From: JBDSGC01 sp046594105
GTDB lineage: Bacteria; Acidobacteriota; Thermoanaerobaculia; Gp7-AA8
Direction: 5' to 3'
Length of the DNA: 21,441 bases
Assembly (NCBI GenBank): GCA_046594105.1
Contig: JBKJQB010000050.1
Span: 1 to 21,441, forward strand
Part shown: positions 1 to 7,619 of the stretch, piece after piece
Layout of the letters: every line of letters begins with the position of its first letter
How positions within the stretch are numbered: the first letter of the stretch is position 1
Notes under the pieces: model-generated
The model's database searches: none
What the model saw: the letters and a program-made list of their open reading frames with translations, nothing else
Told to the model about the DNA's origin: nothing
Translations under genes and position numbers: made by a program

Positions 1-25
1 TTCAATCGTCCCTACGGGACTTGGT
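1..25. repeat. Possible edge of a short palindromic repeat
   Basis: The segment contains the inverted repeat GTCCC-TAC-GGGAC (9-21). From memory, similar TCGTCCCTACGGGAC strings occur in intergenic repeats of Acidobacteriota and Planctomycetota genomes near REP-associated transposases. Only the edge is present, so the assignment is weak. The rest of 1-110 shows no supported gene: on the minus strand there is only a 22-codon open frame. Confidence 0.3.
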
Positions 26-110
26 CCGACCCGATCGACGCCACGCGAAGCTGACAATGAGGAGCACCATTCGGTATCTGTTGAACGCGTCTCGCGCGGC
101 TCGCGGGCGA

Positions 111-162
111 GATCCCGCCGGCAGGATGCCGGCGGACCGGCCGGCAGGGATGCCGGCGTTCC
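111..162. repeat. GCCGGC-rich palindromic repeat, copy 1
   Basis: This GC-rich element contains GCCGGCAGGATGCCGGC followed by GGACCGGCCGGCAGGGATGCCGGCG. It shares these units with the elements at 10142-10252 and 21171-21257. It starts about 10 bp downstream of the stop codon of the 172-705 gene, at the 3' end of the ACIII operon, where a strong hairpin in the transcript could act as a terminator or RNA-stabilising structure. This copy is shorter and less symmetrical than the other two. Confidence 0.75.
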
Positions 163-171
163 AGACGGGCG

Positions 172-705
172 TCATGGCCGCTTGCCTCCCGGGATCGCAG
201 CGGTCGGCGTTGCGGCCGGCGGCTGCGCACTCGACGACATCTCCTTCGAACCTGCGCCGGTGTTCACTGCCAACCCCCGCTGCACGACGAGCTGTTTGGC
301 CACCTCGATGGGCAGCCGGACCACGCCCTTCTGCCGGTCGACCCAGCCGGGATTCTTCAGGGCCTGATCTTCGGCGGCCCGCATGTCTTCCATGTCGGTC
401 ACCGGCGTGTTGCGGTTCGGGGGAATCGTCGTTCCGCTGGTGTCGTGACCGGGAAAGGGCTGCAGTCGCGGAGCCGGCGGCACGCTGGCATCAGCGGGCA
501 TGGCGATGGCCGTCATGGGGGCCGTCGTCTTGCCTCGGAAAAGCTGTGCGTAGAACCGGAACATCATGCCGATGGCGAGGTGCGTCCCGATGGCGAAGAC
601 GATGAAGATCACCACCGCCCACAGCAGCGCGCGCACATTGACGTCGCTCTCCTCGTGGTGAGTCTCCGGATTGACGACATCCCGGCTGTCGAGAGGCTCA
701 GACAT
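172..705 (-). CDS. Small single-helix membrane protein at the end of the ACIII operon
   Basis: This 177-residue protein has an acidic cytosolic N-terminus, one hydrophobic helix (about 26-49) and a Pro/Ala-rich periplasmic-side segment. The C-terminal part contains the motif PGWVDRQKGVVRLPIE (119-134), followed by a low-complexity Ala/Pro/Ser tail. From memory, the 'GWVD...G.VRIPI..A' motif recurs in small proteins encoded next to ACIII, SCO1 and haem-copper oxidase genes in several phyla; their biochemical role is not established. The start codon overlaps the 3' end of actF by 8 nt, so the two are likely translationally coupled. A purine-rich GGGAGGGGG lies upstream of the ATG. It may be an accessory subunit of ACIII or of the ACIII-oxidase supercomplex; this is inference from position and topology. 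Confidence 0.85.
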   Translation of the reverse strand: MSEPLDSRDVVNPETHHEESDVNVRALLWAVVIFIVFAIGTHLAIGMMFRFYAQLFRGKTTAPMTAIAMPADASVPPAPRLQPFPGHDTSGTTIPPNRNTPVTDMEDMRAAEDQALKNPGWVDRQKGVVRLPIEVAKQLVVQRGLAVNTGAGSKEMSSSAQPPAATPTAAIPGGKRP

Positions 706-1900
706 TTTTCAACGCCCCCTCCCGGATCGCTTCCTCGACCCACGTCTCGTGAATCGGAATGATGGTCTGCCCTTTGAGCTGGCCGATGAAGGCCCACAGG
801 AACAGGCCGCCGATGCCCACCAGCGAGGCCAGGTCCATCCAGCTGTAAACGAAGTGCTCGCCGTAGAAGGAAGGAGCGATCAGCCAGTAGATGGCCACGT
901 AGCGCATCACCAGAAGGAGCACGGTGACGATGCCGATGGTCTGGGGCCGGTCCTTGATCGGACGCATCAGCAGCAGAAAGAACGGCAGGAAGAAATGAAA
1001 CAGGATCATGGCGCCGGCCAGCGCTCCCCACAGGCCTTGCCGGCGGATCAGATAGTGCGGGATCTCCTCGTGCGTGTTCGCGTACCAGATCAGCAGGAAT
1101 TCCGAGAAGGTGGTGTAGGCGTAGAACATCACGAACGCCAGCATCAGGTTGCCCAGGTCGCGCAGGTGGGAGGGCTTGAGCACGCCGCCCATCGCTTCGG
1201 TGGTGGCCAGGCGAGTCAGGAAGAAGGTCACGAAGGCCAGGGAGGACAGCGCGCAGCCCACCACGAAGGTGATGCCGTAGATCGTGGAGTTCCACTTCGG
1301 CTCCGTGGACATCATCCAGTCGATGGAGGCGAAGGTCAGCACCAGCACCACCAGCACCAGTCCCGCGGCCGCCCAGCGGCGGCGGGCCAGCTCGACGTAC
1401 GGCGACTGGTCCTTGTAGAAGGCCAGCGACAACGCCCGGATGCGCCAGGCGAAGAGCAGGAAGAAGGCGAAATAGATTCCGGTGAAGAGAAGAAAGCGCG
1501 AAGGGTTGAGCCATTGGCCCTTCAGATGCTGCACTTCCTGAAAGCCGGGCCATGCCGGATTGGCCCAGGGGTAGATCTGCTTCATGCCCAGGACGATGGG
1601 GATGAAGAGAATGACCATCAACCCCATGGTGCGGGCCGCGGCTCCCAGCGGACGGCGGATCATCAGACCCCACTCGCCGCCGGTGATGTACTGCAGCATC
1701 AGCACGGCCAGAGAACCGGCCACGATGGAAAACCAGAAGATGTAACTGGGCAGCCAGGCGCGGAAGAACGCGGTGGGATCGTGAAGCCAGGCGAAGACGC
1801 TGGCCAGCAGCCCGACCAGTCCGATGACCAGCGCCGGCAACTGAAAGCGGCCGATGCCGGTGGCCGGCTCCCGCGCTCCACCTTGCACGCCGGCCGTCAT
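698..1900 (-). CDS. actF: Alternative complex III subunit ActF (NrfD/PsrC-like membrane protein)
   Basis: ActF is a polytopic inner-membrane subunit of ACIII, which oxidises menaquinol or ubiquinol and passes electrons to periplasmic cytochrome c or directly to an oxidase. The 400 residues contain about ten hydrophobic helices, for example around 22-40, 47-70, 90-107, 134-155 and 176-193, with conserved-looking charged and aromatic stretches between them, as in the NrfD/PsrC superfamily. It is shorter than ActC, as usual for the second NrfD-like subunit. The start ATG overlaps the actE stop as ATGA (1897-1900), and a good GGAGG lies 6 nt upstream. Gene order directly after actE confirms the assignment. 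The product ends in VEEAIREGALKNV, where the next gene begins. Confidence 0.95.
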   Translation of the reverse strand: MTAGVQGGAREPATGIGRFQLPALVIGLVGLLASVFAWLHDPTAFFRAWLPSYIFWFSIVAGSLAVLMLQYITGGEWGLMIRRPLGAAARTMGLMVILFIPIVLGMKQIYPWANPAWPGFQEVQHLKGQWLNPSRFLLFTGIYFAFFLLFAWRIRALSLAFYKDQSPYVELARRRWAAAGLVLVVLVLTFASIDWMMSTEPKWNSTIYGITFVVGCALSSLAFVTFFLTRLATTEAMGGVLKPSHLRDLGNLMLAFVMFYAYTTFSEFLLIWYANTHEEIPHYLIRRQGLWGALAGAMILFHFFLPFFLLLMRPIKDRPQTIGIVTVLLLVMRYVAIYWLIAPSFYGEHFVYSWMDLASLVGIGGLFLWAFIGQLKGQTIIPIHETWVEEAIREGALKNV

Positions 1901-2592
1901 TGCGCTCCTCCGGTCGTGGACGATTGAGGCATGGAAGTTCGAGTCATGGACACTCGAGGCATGGACGCTTGAGGCATGGACGCTCGGAGATCCTGCGGAA
2001 GATCGTTGATCGTTCCGTTCTGACTGAGCTGCAGCGCCCGGATGTAGGCGACGATGGCCCAGCGATCCTTCGCCGGTACCTGCGCCGCGTACGGCGGCAT
2101 CGACCCGAACCCGTTGGTCATCACGTCGAAGAAGTGCCCGCTCCTGGCTGCTCGCAGGGCCTCGCTATGAAACGAAGGCGGACGCCGGTATCCCCGCGCC
2201 GGAATCATCCCGTTGCCATCGCCCACCCGGCCGTGGCAGGTCGAGCAGAAGATGTTGAAGCGCTCCTCGCCGCGGTTCATCACCTCGGCGGTGACCGGGA
2301 AGGGGAATCCGTCGCCGTCGGCGCCGTCAATTTTTCCGGTCGCCGCGAACCCGTCGATCGGCAATTCGCCGCGGGCCACCGTTCCGGCGATCCGGGGCCG
2401 CGAGGCCATGCCGTCAGCAAAGAAATCGCTTGGCTCCAGCGGATCGTAACGCGGCTGATTGGCCATCTTCTGACGGCAGGAGATGAGAAACCAGAAACCA
2501 GAAACCAGAAACCAGAAGGCGAAGGTCCGGCGTCGCGCGACGCCACTTCTGCCTTCTGCCTTCTGCCTTCTGCCTTCGCTACCAGGGAACAT
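1897..2592 (-). CDS. actE: Alternative complex III subunit ActE, mono-haem cytochrome c lipoprotein with repeat-derived signal peptide
   Basis: ActE is the mono-haem cytochrome c of ACIII. The haem motif CSTCH is at 116-120 and a plausible axial methionine is in GSMPPYA (Met165). The conserved block CRQKMANQPRY...PSDFFADG (39-61) is typical of mature ActE, and the lipobox LISC places the lipidated cysteine at residue 39. The ATG at 2592 is preferred: GAGG lies about 6 nt upstream, it overlaps the actD stop by 14 nt, and it is the only start giving a signal peptide. The next in-frame ATG (43) would remove both signal and lipobox. Odd features: residues about 5-16 and 24-37 are encoded by 7-bp tandem repeats, and the C-terminal tail (about 203-226) by a 15-bp repeat giving a degenerate ASMPQ pentapeptide. 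The arrays could make expression prone to frameshifting. Confidence 0.93.
   Translation of the reverse strand: MFPGSEGRRQKAEGRSGVARRRTFAFWFLVSGFWFLISCRQKMANQPRYDPLEPSDFFADGMASRPRIAGTVARGELPIDGFAATGKIDGADGDGFPFPVTAEVMNRGEERFNIFCSTCHGRVGDGNGMIPARGYRRPPSFHSEALRAARSGHFFDVMTNGFGSMPPYAAQVPAKDRWAIVAYIRALQLSQNGTINDLPQDLRASMPQASMPRVSMTRTSMPQSSTTGGAQ
1924..1983 (-). repeat. Four 15-bp tandem repeats in the actE 3' end
   Basis: Four consecutive 15-bp units at 1924-1938, 1939-1953, 1954-1968 and 1969-1983 follow the consensus TCGAGGCATGGACGC. They are in frame with actE and encode a degenerate pentapeptide repeat (consensus A-S-M-P-Q/R). The last two units differ at one base; the first two are more diverged. 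Because the unit is a multiple of 3, copy-number change would alter only tail length. Confidence 0.9.
2491..2518. repeat. Heptanucleotide tandem array (CCAGAAA x4) encoding the actE signal-peptide hydrophobic core
   Basis: Four 7-bp units occur: CCAGAAA three times and CCAGAAG once, preceded by a partial unit GAGAAA (2485-2490). Read on the minus strand they give (TTTCTGG)n, which encodes FWFLVSGFWFL in actE. Arrays of this heptamer are, from memory, common intergenic microsatellites in Acidobacteriota and related genomes. Confidence 0.92.
2529..2544. repeat. Perfect 16-bp palindrome between the two heptamer arrays
   Basis: GGCGTCGCGCGACGCC is a perfect 8+8 inverted repeat. It lies between the two heptamer arrays and encodes the basic n-region (GVARRR) of the ActE signal peptide on the minus strand. 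Whether it has a role in DNA or RNA structure is unknown. Confidence 0.85.
2546..2578. repeat. Heptanucleotide tandem array (CTTCTGC x4) at the start of actE
   Basis: Four exact CTTCTGC units (2546-2573) are followed by a degenerate fifth (CTTCG). On the minus strand they give (GCAGAAG)n, encoding EGRRQKAEGR in the actE n-region. The array begins directly after the actD stop codon (2579-2581), so it sits precisely at the actD/actE junction. Confidence 0.92.
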
Positions 2593-3127
2593 CGATGACC
2601 TCGCGGGGATGGAGCGTCTCCAGAAAATCCCAGACCCGATCGAGATCGAACTTCGGGTCGCGGGCCTGGATCACCAGAAAGAACTTGTCGCGTGAAGCCT
2701 GGTCGAAACGCTTGACGTTGAACACGGGGTGATAGGGCATGGGCAATCCGTTGAGGGCAAGCATGCCGAACACCGCGGCGAACGCGGCGACCAGGATGGT
2801 GCATTCGAAGGTGATGGGAATCCAGGCCGGCCACGAGTTGAACGGCTTGCCGCCGATGTTCAGTGGATAGGCCACCACGTTGGCGTACCACTGCATGAAG
2901 AATCCGCCGAGACCTCCGAGAACCCCGCCGCCGAGCACGATCAGCGGCAGTTTCGTGGTGTGCATCCCCACCGCCTCATGCAGACCGTGAATGGGAAAGG
3001 GCGAGAACGCATCGGTGTGGGTGTAGCCCGCATCCTGCGTGGCGGTGGCCGCATCCAGCAGCTCCTGCGCGCTTGAGAACTCGGCGATCACGCCGTACGT
3101 CCCGCTCTTGATCCGTCCGATGGCCAT
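2579..3127 (-). CDS. actD: Alternative complex III subunit ActD (DUF3341 family)
   Basis: This 182-residue membrane subunit of ACIII has an N-terminal soluble portion with a ferredoxin-like look (IKSGTYGVIAEFSSAQELLDA at the start), then HTDAFSPFPIHGLHEAVG. This PFP-H-GL motif is characteristic of DUF3341. Two transmembrane helices follow (about 59-88 and 101-130). The C-terminal segment FDQASRDKFFLVIQARDPKFD is also typical. The start lies 3 nt after the actC stop and has a GGGGA about 8 nt upstream. No haem or Fe-S motif is present; the family's role is structural or in quinone/proton pathways, and not firmly known. Its stop codon lies inside the actE start region. Confidence 0.95.
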   Translation of the reverse strand: MAIGRIKSGTYGVIAEFSSAQELLDAATATQDAGYTHTDAFSPFPIHGLHEAVGMHTTKLPLIVLGGGVLGGLGGFFMQWYANVVAYPLNIGGKPFNSWPAWIPITFECTILVAAFAAVFGMLALNGLPMPYHPVFNVKRFDQASRDKFFLVIQARDPKFDLDRVWDFLETLHPREVIDVPW

Positions 3128-3130
3128 CGG

Positions 3131-4573
3131 CTATTTCCCCTGCCCTTCCGCGTGTCCTTCCGGATGGGTGTGAGCTCCGGGCAGCAGCGTTCTCATCTCG
3201 AAGATGGAGATCATCGGCAGGAAGCGGACGAAGAGCAGCAGCAGGAAGAGGAACAATCCCATCGACCCCAGGAACATCGACCAGTCCCACTTGGTCCCGT
3301 GGTACATGCCCCAGGAGGACGGCAGGAAGTCGCGCGAGAGCGAGGTCGGAATGATGACGAACCGCTCCAGCCACATGCCGACATTGACGAACATCGCCGT
3401 GAGGAACAGCCAGAAGGTGCTGGTGCGCAACCGCTTGAACCACATCAGCTGCGGGGCCAGACCATTGCAGACGATCAGCGCGGCGAACATCTTCCAGTAC
3501 GGGCCTGTGGCGCGATTGATCCACATGAACCGCTCGAAGTTGTTGCCGCTGTAGTAGGCGAAGAAGGCCTCCATGGCGTACGAGTAGAAGACGATCATGC
3601 CGGTGGCCAGCATGATTTTTCCCATGTTCTCCAGATGCTTCATGGTGATGAAGTCTTCCAGCTTGAACATCTTCCGCGCCGGGATGGCCAGCGTCAGCAC
3701 CATGGCGAACCCGGCGTAGACGGCGCCGGCGACAAAGTACGGCGGAAAGAACGTGGAATGCCAGCCGGGAAGCTGGGCCACCGCGAAGTCAAACGACACG
3801 ATGGTGTGCACCGAGAGCACCAGCGGCGTGGAGAGTCCCGCCAGCAGAAGGTACGCCGTCTCGTAGCGATACCAGTGCTTGGCCGATCCGCGCCAACCCA
3901 GCGAGGCCGCGCCGTAGATCGCCTTCGCAAACGGGTTCGTGGAGCGGTCGCGCAGGGTGGCCAGATCGGGGACCAGGCCCACATACCAGAAGAGCATGGA
4001 CACCGTCGCATACGTAGAGACCGCGAACACGTCCCACATCAGCGGGCTTCGAAACTGCGGCCACAAGGCCATGGTGTTGGGATAAGGAAAGAGCCAGAAG
4101 TCGTACCACGGACGGCCGGTATGCAGCGCCGGATAGAGCCCCGCCGCGGCCACGGCGAACAGCGTCATGGCCTCGGCGAACCGATTGATCGAGGTGCGCC
4201 ACTCCTGCCGCAGCAGCAGCAGAATCGCCGAGATCAGCGTGCCGGCGTGACCGATGCCGATCCACCACACGAAGTTGAGGATGTCGAAGCCCCAGCCGAC
4301 CGGATGGTTGATGCCCCAGATGCCCACGCCGACCATCAGCAGCTTGCCGATGCTGGCCGTGAGCACCATCACCAGCATCATGGAGAGGGCGAAGAGGATG
4401 GACCAGCTGAGCGGCATCTTCTTGCGCAGCACGATCGAGCTGATGGCATCGGTGACCGACGCGAAGGTATGCCCCGGCTCCACGGTGGGCGTGGGAATGA
4501 ACCGCACAGGGATCTTCAGCTCCTGCGTGGTGGGGCGTACTTCGTGGACGGGTGTCAGTTCGCGATCGGCCAT
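3131..4573 (-). CDS. actC: Alternative complex III subunit ActC (NrfD/PsrC-like quinol-binding membrane subunit)
   Basis: ActC is the main NrfD-like membrane subunit of ACIII and is thought to hold the quinol oxidation site next to the ActB [3Fe-4S] cluster. The 480 residues contain ten clear hydrophobic helices. After about 55 N-terminal residues, the first helix begins near SWSILFALSMM, and the last is near MGLFLFLLLLFVRFL. The conserved segment WWIGIGHAGTLISAILLLL lies in the second helix. The C-terminal tail is His/Gly-rich. The start is 12 nt after the actB stop without an obvious Shine-Dalgarno, suggesting translational coupling. The order actB-actC-actD is standard for ACIII loci. Quinol-site details are from published ACIII structures, recalled rather than derived here. 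Confidence 0.96.
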   Translation of the reverse strand: MADRELTPVHEVRPTTQELKIPVRFIPTPTVEPGHTFASVTDAISSIVLRKKMPLSWSILFALSMMLVMVLTASIGKLLMVGVGIWGINHPVGWGFDILNFVWWIGIGHAGTLISAILLLLRQEWRTSINRFAEAMTLFAVAAAGLYPALHTGRPWYDFWLFPYPNTMALWPQFRSPLMWDVFAVSTYATVSMLFWYVGLVPDLATLRDRSTNPFAKAIYGAASLGWRGSAKHWYRYETAYLLLAGLSTPLVLSVHTIVSFDFAVAQLPGWHSTFFPPYFVAGAVYAGFAMVLTLAIPARKMFKLEDFITMKHLENMGKIMLATGMIVFYSYAMEAFFAYYSGNNFERFMWINRATGPYWKMFAALIVCNGLAPQLMWFKRLRTSTFWLFLTAMFVNVGMWLERFVIIPTSLSRDFLPSSWGMYHGTKWDWSMFLGSMGLFLFLLLLFVRFLPMISIFEMRTLLPGAHTHPEGHAEGQGK

Positions 4574-4585
4574 CGTGAAAAACTC

Positions 4586-7500
4586 TTAACGGATCTCCGG
4601 ATTGGGATTGCGGATGACGCCGAGGTAGGTGGTGCGCGGGCGGGTGTTCAGCTCGCCGAGCAAGGCGTAGTTCGCCGGCTCTTTTTTCAACTGGGCCACG
4701 TGACTGGTGGGGTCGTTCATGTCTCCGAAGACGATGGCATCGGTGGGACAGGCCTGCTGGCAGGCGGTGACCACTTCTCCATCCTTCACCCGCCGTCCCA
4801 GCTTCTCCGCCTCGATCTTCGCTTCGTTGATCCGCTGCACGCAGTAGGTGCACTTCTCCATCACCCCGCGCGTCCGCACGGTGACGTCGGGGTTGCGCAT
4901 CGGCTTCAGCGCCTCGGTTTCGTAGTCGCTGTAGTGGAAGAAGTTGAAACGGCGGACCTTGTACGGGCAGTTGTTCGAGCAGTAGCGCGTGCCCACGCAA
5001 CGGTTGTACGTCATGTCGTTGAGGCCTTCGTTGCTATGCGACGTCGCACCGACCGGACAGACCGGCTCGCATGGCGCGTTCTCGCACTGCATGCATGGCA
5101 CCGGCTGGTTGTAGACCTCCGGGTTCTCCGGACTTCCTCGGTAGTAGCGATCGATGCGCAGCCAGTGCAGCTCGCGCTCGGCCACCACCTGATCCTTGCC
5201 GACGATGGCAATGTTGTTCTCCGACTGGCAGGCCACCACGCAACCGTTGCAGCCGGTGCAGACGGTCGGATCGATGACCATGGCCCATGCGTGTCCGGGA
5301 TACGGATGCTCCGGGTACATCGAGTCTTTGCTGGTCTCTTCCTCGCGGCCCTTGTTCACGAACTCGGGGTCTTTCCGGTACTCCTCGAACGTGGTGGCGC
5401 GGACCAGGCCGCGATCGCCGCCGACGTCCTTCACGTTGATGCTCTGGTGCTCCTGGGTGCAGGCGATGGCGTAGGGAGTCTGACTGGCGATCGACAGCTC
5501 GGCCCCCGCTCCCCCGCCGAGCGCGTCGGAGAAGCGGATCGGATAGAGATTGACGCCGATGGGGCCTTCGGGCGGTGAAGCCACGCGTCCCCCCTGGGTT
5601 CGACCGTAGCCGAGAAACACCGTGGCCAGGCCATCGGGATGACCGGGCACCGCCCACACCGGCAGCCGTACCGAGCGTTCCCGATATTTCAGATTCACCA
5701 GAAGCGTCTGCTTCTCGTTGACCAGGGCATCACGCCGATCGTCCGCGTATCCGAGGTCCCGCGCCGTCTTCGGGCTGACCAGCACCGCGTTCTCCCAGCA
5801 GAGTTTCGTCTGCGGCTTGGGGAGCTCCTGCAGCCAGCCATTGTTTGCAAAGCGGCCGTCGTGAATGTTGGGGTCTGCGCGGAACTGCAACTCCAGTCCC
5901 GACGCGCGGAACGGAACGGCAGCCGGAATGGCTGCGGGCGCGGTGGCTGGCCGGGCAGGCAGGGCCGACCCGGCGATCACGCCATCGTTCAGCCACTTGC
6001 GCCAGGTCGTTTCGAAGTTTCCGGGAGTCTTCGCGGCCCAGTACATGCGCACTGCGTCGTACGGGGACGCATCGAGTCCACCGAGCATGGCGCCGATCAC
6101 TTCATGCGGCGACCGTCCGTTGTAAAGCGGCGCGATCAGCGGTTGGACGATGGAGACCGTCCCGTCGTGACCGCGCGCATCGCTCCAGGACTCCAGGAAA
6201 TGCGTCTCCGGAATGTGCCAGTGCGACTGCATGGAAGTCTCGTCGTAGTACAGCGAGAGGTGCGCGCGGAACGGCACCTTGGCCAGGGCATGCTGGAAAC
6301 CGAAATCAGCGGGAGCGTCGAAGACCGGATTGCCGCCCAGCATCACCAGCGCCTTGACCGAGCCGCTGCCCATGTCGGCGACCAGCTGGCGCAGGGAATC
6401 GAGTTGATTCACCGGCGCGACTTCAATGGGGTCGGTGACCGTGAGGGTCGCGCCGAGATTGCCCAGCGCGCCGTTGATGGCCATGGCCAGCGCATGCATC
6501 ACCGGCGGCTGGTCGTCACCGGCGATGACGATGCTGGAGCCACGATTTTTCTGCAGGTCGCGGACGAGCGCGCCGATCCAGTCGGCATGTTCGGTGGAGG
6601 CTCCCCCTCCGCTCAGACCGAGACCGGCGGCGATGGCGCGGGCGTAGCCTTCGAGCTGTGAGGGACGGGCTGGCAGCCGATGGTCGGCCAGCGAACCGGT
6701 GCCCGTGGGTCCGCATTCAATCGAGTAAAGGCGGTTCATGGACGTCTGTCCGTGGCGCACCCGACGTCGTCCGGCGAAGTCTCTGGCGTAACGCAGATGG
6801 CCCGGACCTCGATCGAGGAAGTCGGAGTCGAGGGAGACCACCACGTTCGCGCGATCGAAGTGATAGACCACATTCGCGTCCGAACCGAAGGCCATGCGCA
6901 GGCCTTCGCGGACTGCATCCCGTCCCGCCGGCTCCCACTGATGCCACTGCATCCCGGGAACCTGCGCCAGCAGCTGCTGGATCTGCGCGCCCAGAGTGGG
7001 CGAACAGACGGATTGCGTCAGCAGGCGGAATCCTGCGCCGTTGGCGGCCGCGCTCTTGAGCACCGGCTGCAGGGCGGCGACGAATTCACCCCAGGTGGAG
7101 ATCTCGCCGAAACGGCGGACCACCTGCGAACGATCGGGATCGTACAGACCGAGCATGGAAGCCTGATGGAAGGGATTGCTGGCCCCGAGGCTGGAGGGAT
7201 GATCGGGATTTCCCTCGATCTTGGTCGGCCGGCCCATGTGGCTCTCCACCAGCAGGCCGGTGGCCGATCCGCCAAGAGTCATGGCCGTGGCGAAGAACAT
7301 CGGCTTCCCGGGGATGAGGTCCTCCGGCTGGCGGACGTACGGGACGATCGTCTCCGACGGACGGTTGCAGGCGGCCAGACCGGCCAGCGCCATCGACGCG
7401 CTCATGAGCTTCATGAAGTCGCGGCGGTCGACGCCTTTCTCCAGCGGAATGGCCTGCTGGGGAAACTCGCGTTCGGCCAGTTCGGCGAATGCATCGCTGC

Positions 7501-7597
7501 GCTGGCGCTCTTCCATGCTGCGCCAGTACTCCTTCTCCGGCAGATCGCCGATCCGCTTGCGGAAGGTGCCGAGGTCCAGTGGTTTGGGTTCGTTCAT
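4586..7597 (-). CDS. actB: Alternative complex III subunit ActB (molybdopterin-oxidoreductase-like plus Fe-S ferredoxin domain)
   Basis: This 1003-residue fusion is typical of ActB. The N-terminal part resembles the catalytic subunit of CISM molybdoenzymes, though ACIII is known to lack the cofactor. The C-terminal part is a four-cluster ferredoxin-like module. Cysteine groups are visible at 780-790 (CTGCNGCVVAC), 835-847 (CMQCENAPCEPVC), 867-877 (CVGTRYCSNNC), 916-919 (CTYC) and 946-950 (CQQAC), consistent with three [4Fe-4S] and one [3Fe-4S] clusters. Twin arginine RRDFMKLM (58-65), a hydrophobic stretch and LAAC (Cys77) indicate Tat export with a possible lipid anchor; the long leader before the twin arginine is normal for this family. 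The start lies 22 nt after the actA stop. It relays electrons from the quinol site to ActA/ActE haems. Confidence 0.97.
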   Translation of the reverse strand: MNEPKPLDLGTFRKRIGDLPEKEYWRSMEERQRSDAFAELAEREFPQQAIPLEKGVDRRDFMKLMSASMALAGLAACNRPSETIVPYVRQPEDLIPGKPMFFATAMTLGGSATGLLVESHMGRPTKIEGNPDHPSSLGASNPFHQASMLGLYDPDRSQVVRRFGEISTWGEFVAALQPVLKSAAANGAGFRLLTQSVCSPTLGAQIQQLLAQVPGMQWHQWEPAGRDAVREGLRMAFGSDANVVYHFDRANVVVSLDSDFLDRGPGHLRYARDFAGRRRVRHGQTSMNRLYSIECGPTGTGSLADHRLPARPSQLEGYARAIAAGLGLSGGGASTEHADWIGALVRDLQKNRGSSIVIAGDDQPPVMHALAMAINGALGNLGATLTVTDPIEVAPVNQLDSLRQLVADMGSGSVKALVMLGGNPVFDAPADFGFQHALAKVPFRAHLSLYYDETSMQSHWHIPETHFLESWSDARGHDGTVSIVQPLIAPLYNGRSPHEVIGAMLGGLDASPYDAVRMYWAAKTPGNFETTWRKWLNDGVIAGSALPARPATAPAAIPAAVPFRASGLELQFRADPNIHDGRFANNGWLQELPKPQTKLCWENAVLVSPKTARDLGYADDRRDALVNEKQTLLVNLKYRERSVRLPVWAVPGHPDGLATVFLGYGRTQGGRVASPPEGPIGVNLYPIRFSDALGGGAGAELSIASQTPYAIACTQEHQSINVKDVGGDRGLVRATTFEEYRKDPEFVNKGREEETSKDSMYPEHPYPGHAWAMVIDPTVCTGCNGCVVACQSENNIAIVGKDQVVAERELHWLRIDRYYRGSPENPEVYNQPVPCMQCENAPCEPVCPVGATSHSNEGLNDMTYNRCVGTRYCSNNCPYKVRRFNFFHYSDYETEALKPMRNPDVTVRTRGVMEKCTYCVQRINEAKIEAEKLGRRVKDGEVVTACQQACPTDAIVFGDMNDPTSHVAQLKKEPANYALLGELNTRPRTTYLGVIRNPNPEIR

Positions 7598-7619
7598 TGG
7601 ATGATGGGCTGGCAGCGTC

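Noticed and set aside
1..110. 22-codon minus-strand frame starting near 69
   Set aside because: It is too short, has no conserved feature, and probably arises from the palindromic repeat edge.
671..1927. 418-codon plus-strand open frame opposite actF
   Set aside because: It is low-complexity, His/Gln-rich and antisense to actF, with no recognisable motif.
2485..2578. CRISPR-like array
   Set aside because: The repeats are 7 bp and directly contiguous, with no spacers; this is a microsatellite pair.
3152..5578. Very long plus-strand open frame (808 codons) across actC/actB
   Set aside because: It is antisense to well-supported ACIII genes, and its translation is dominated by His, Arg, Gln, Glu and Asp with no domain; this is a typical GC-rich shadow frame.
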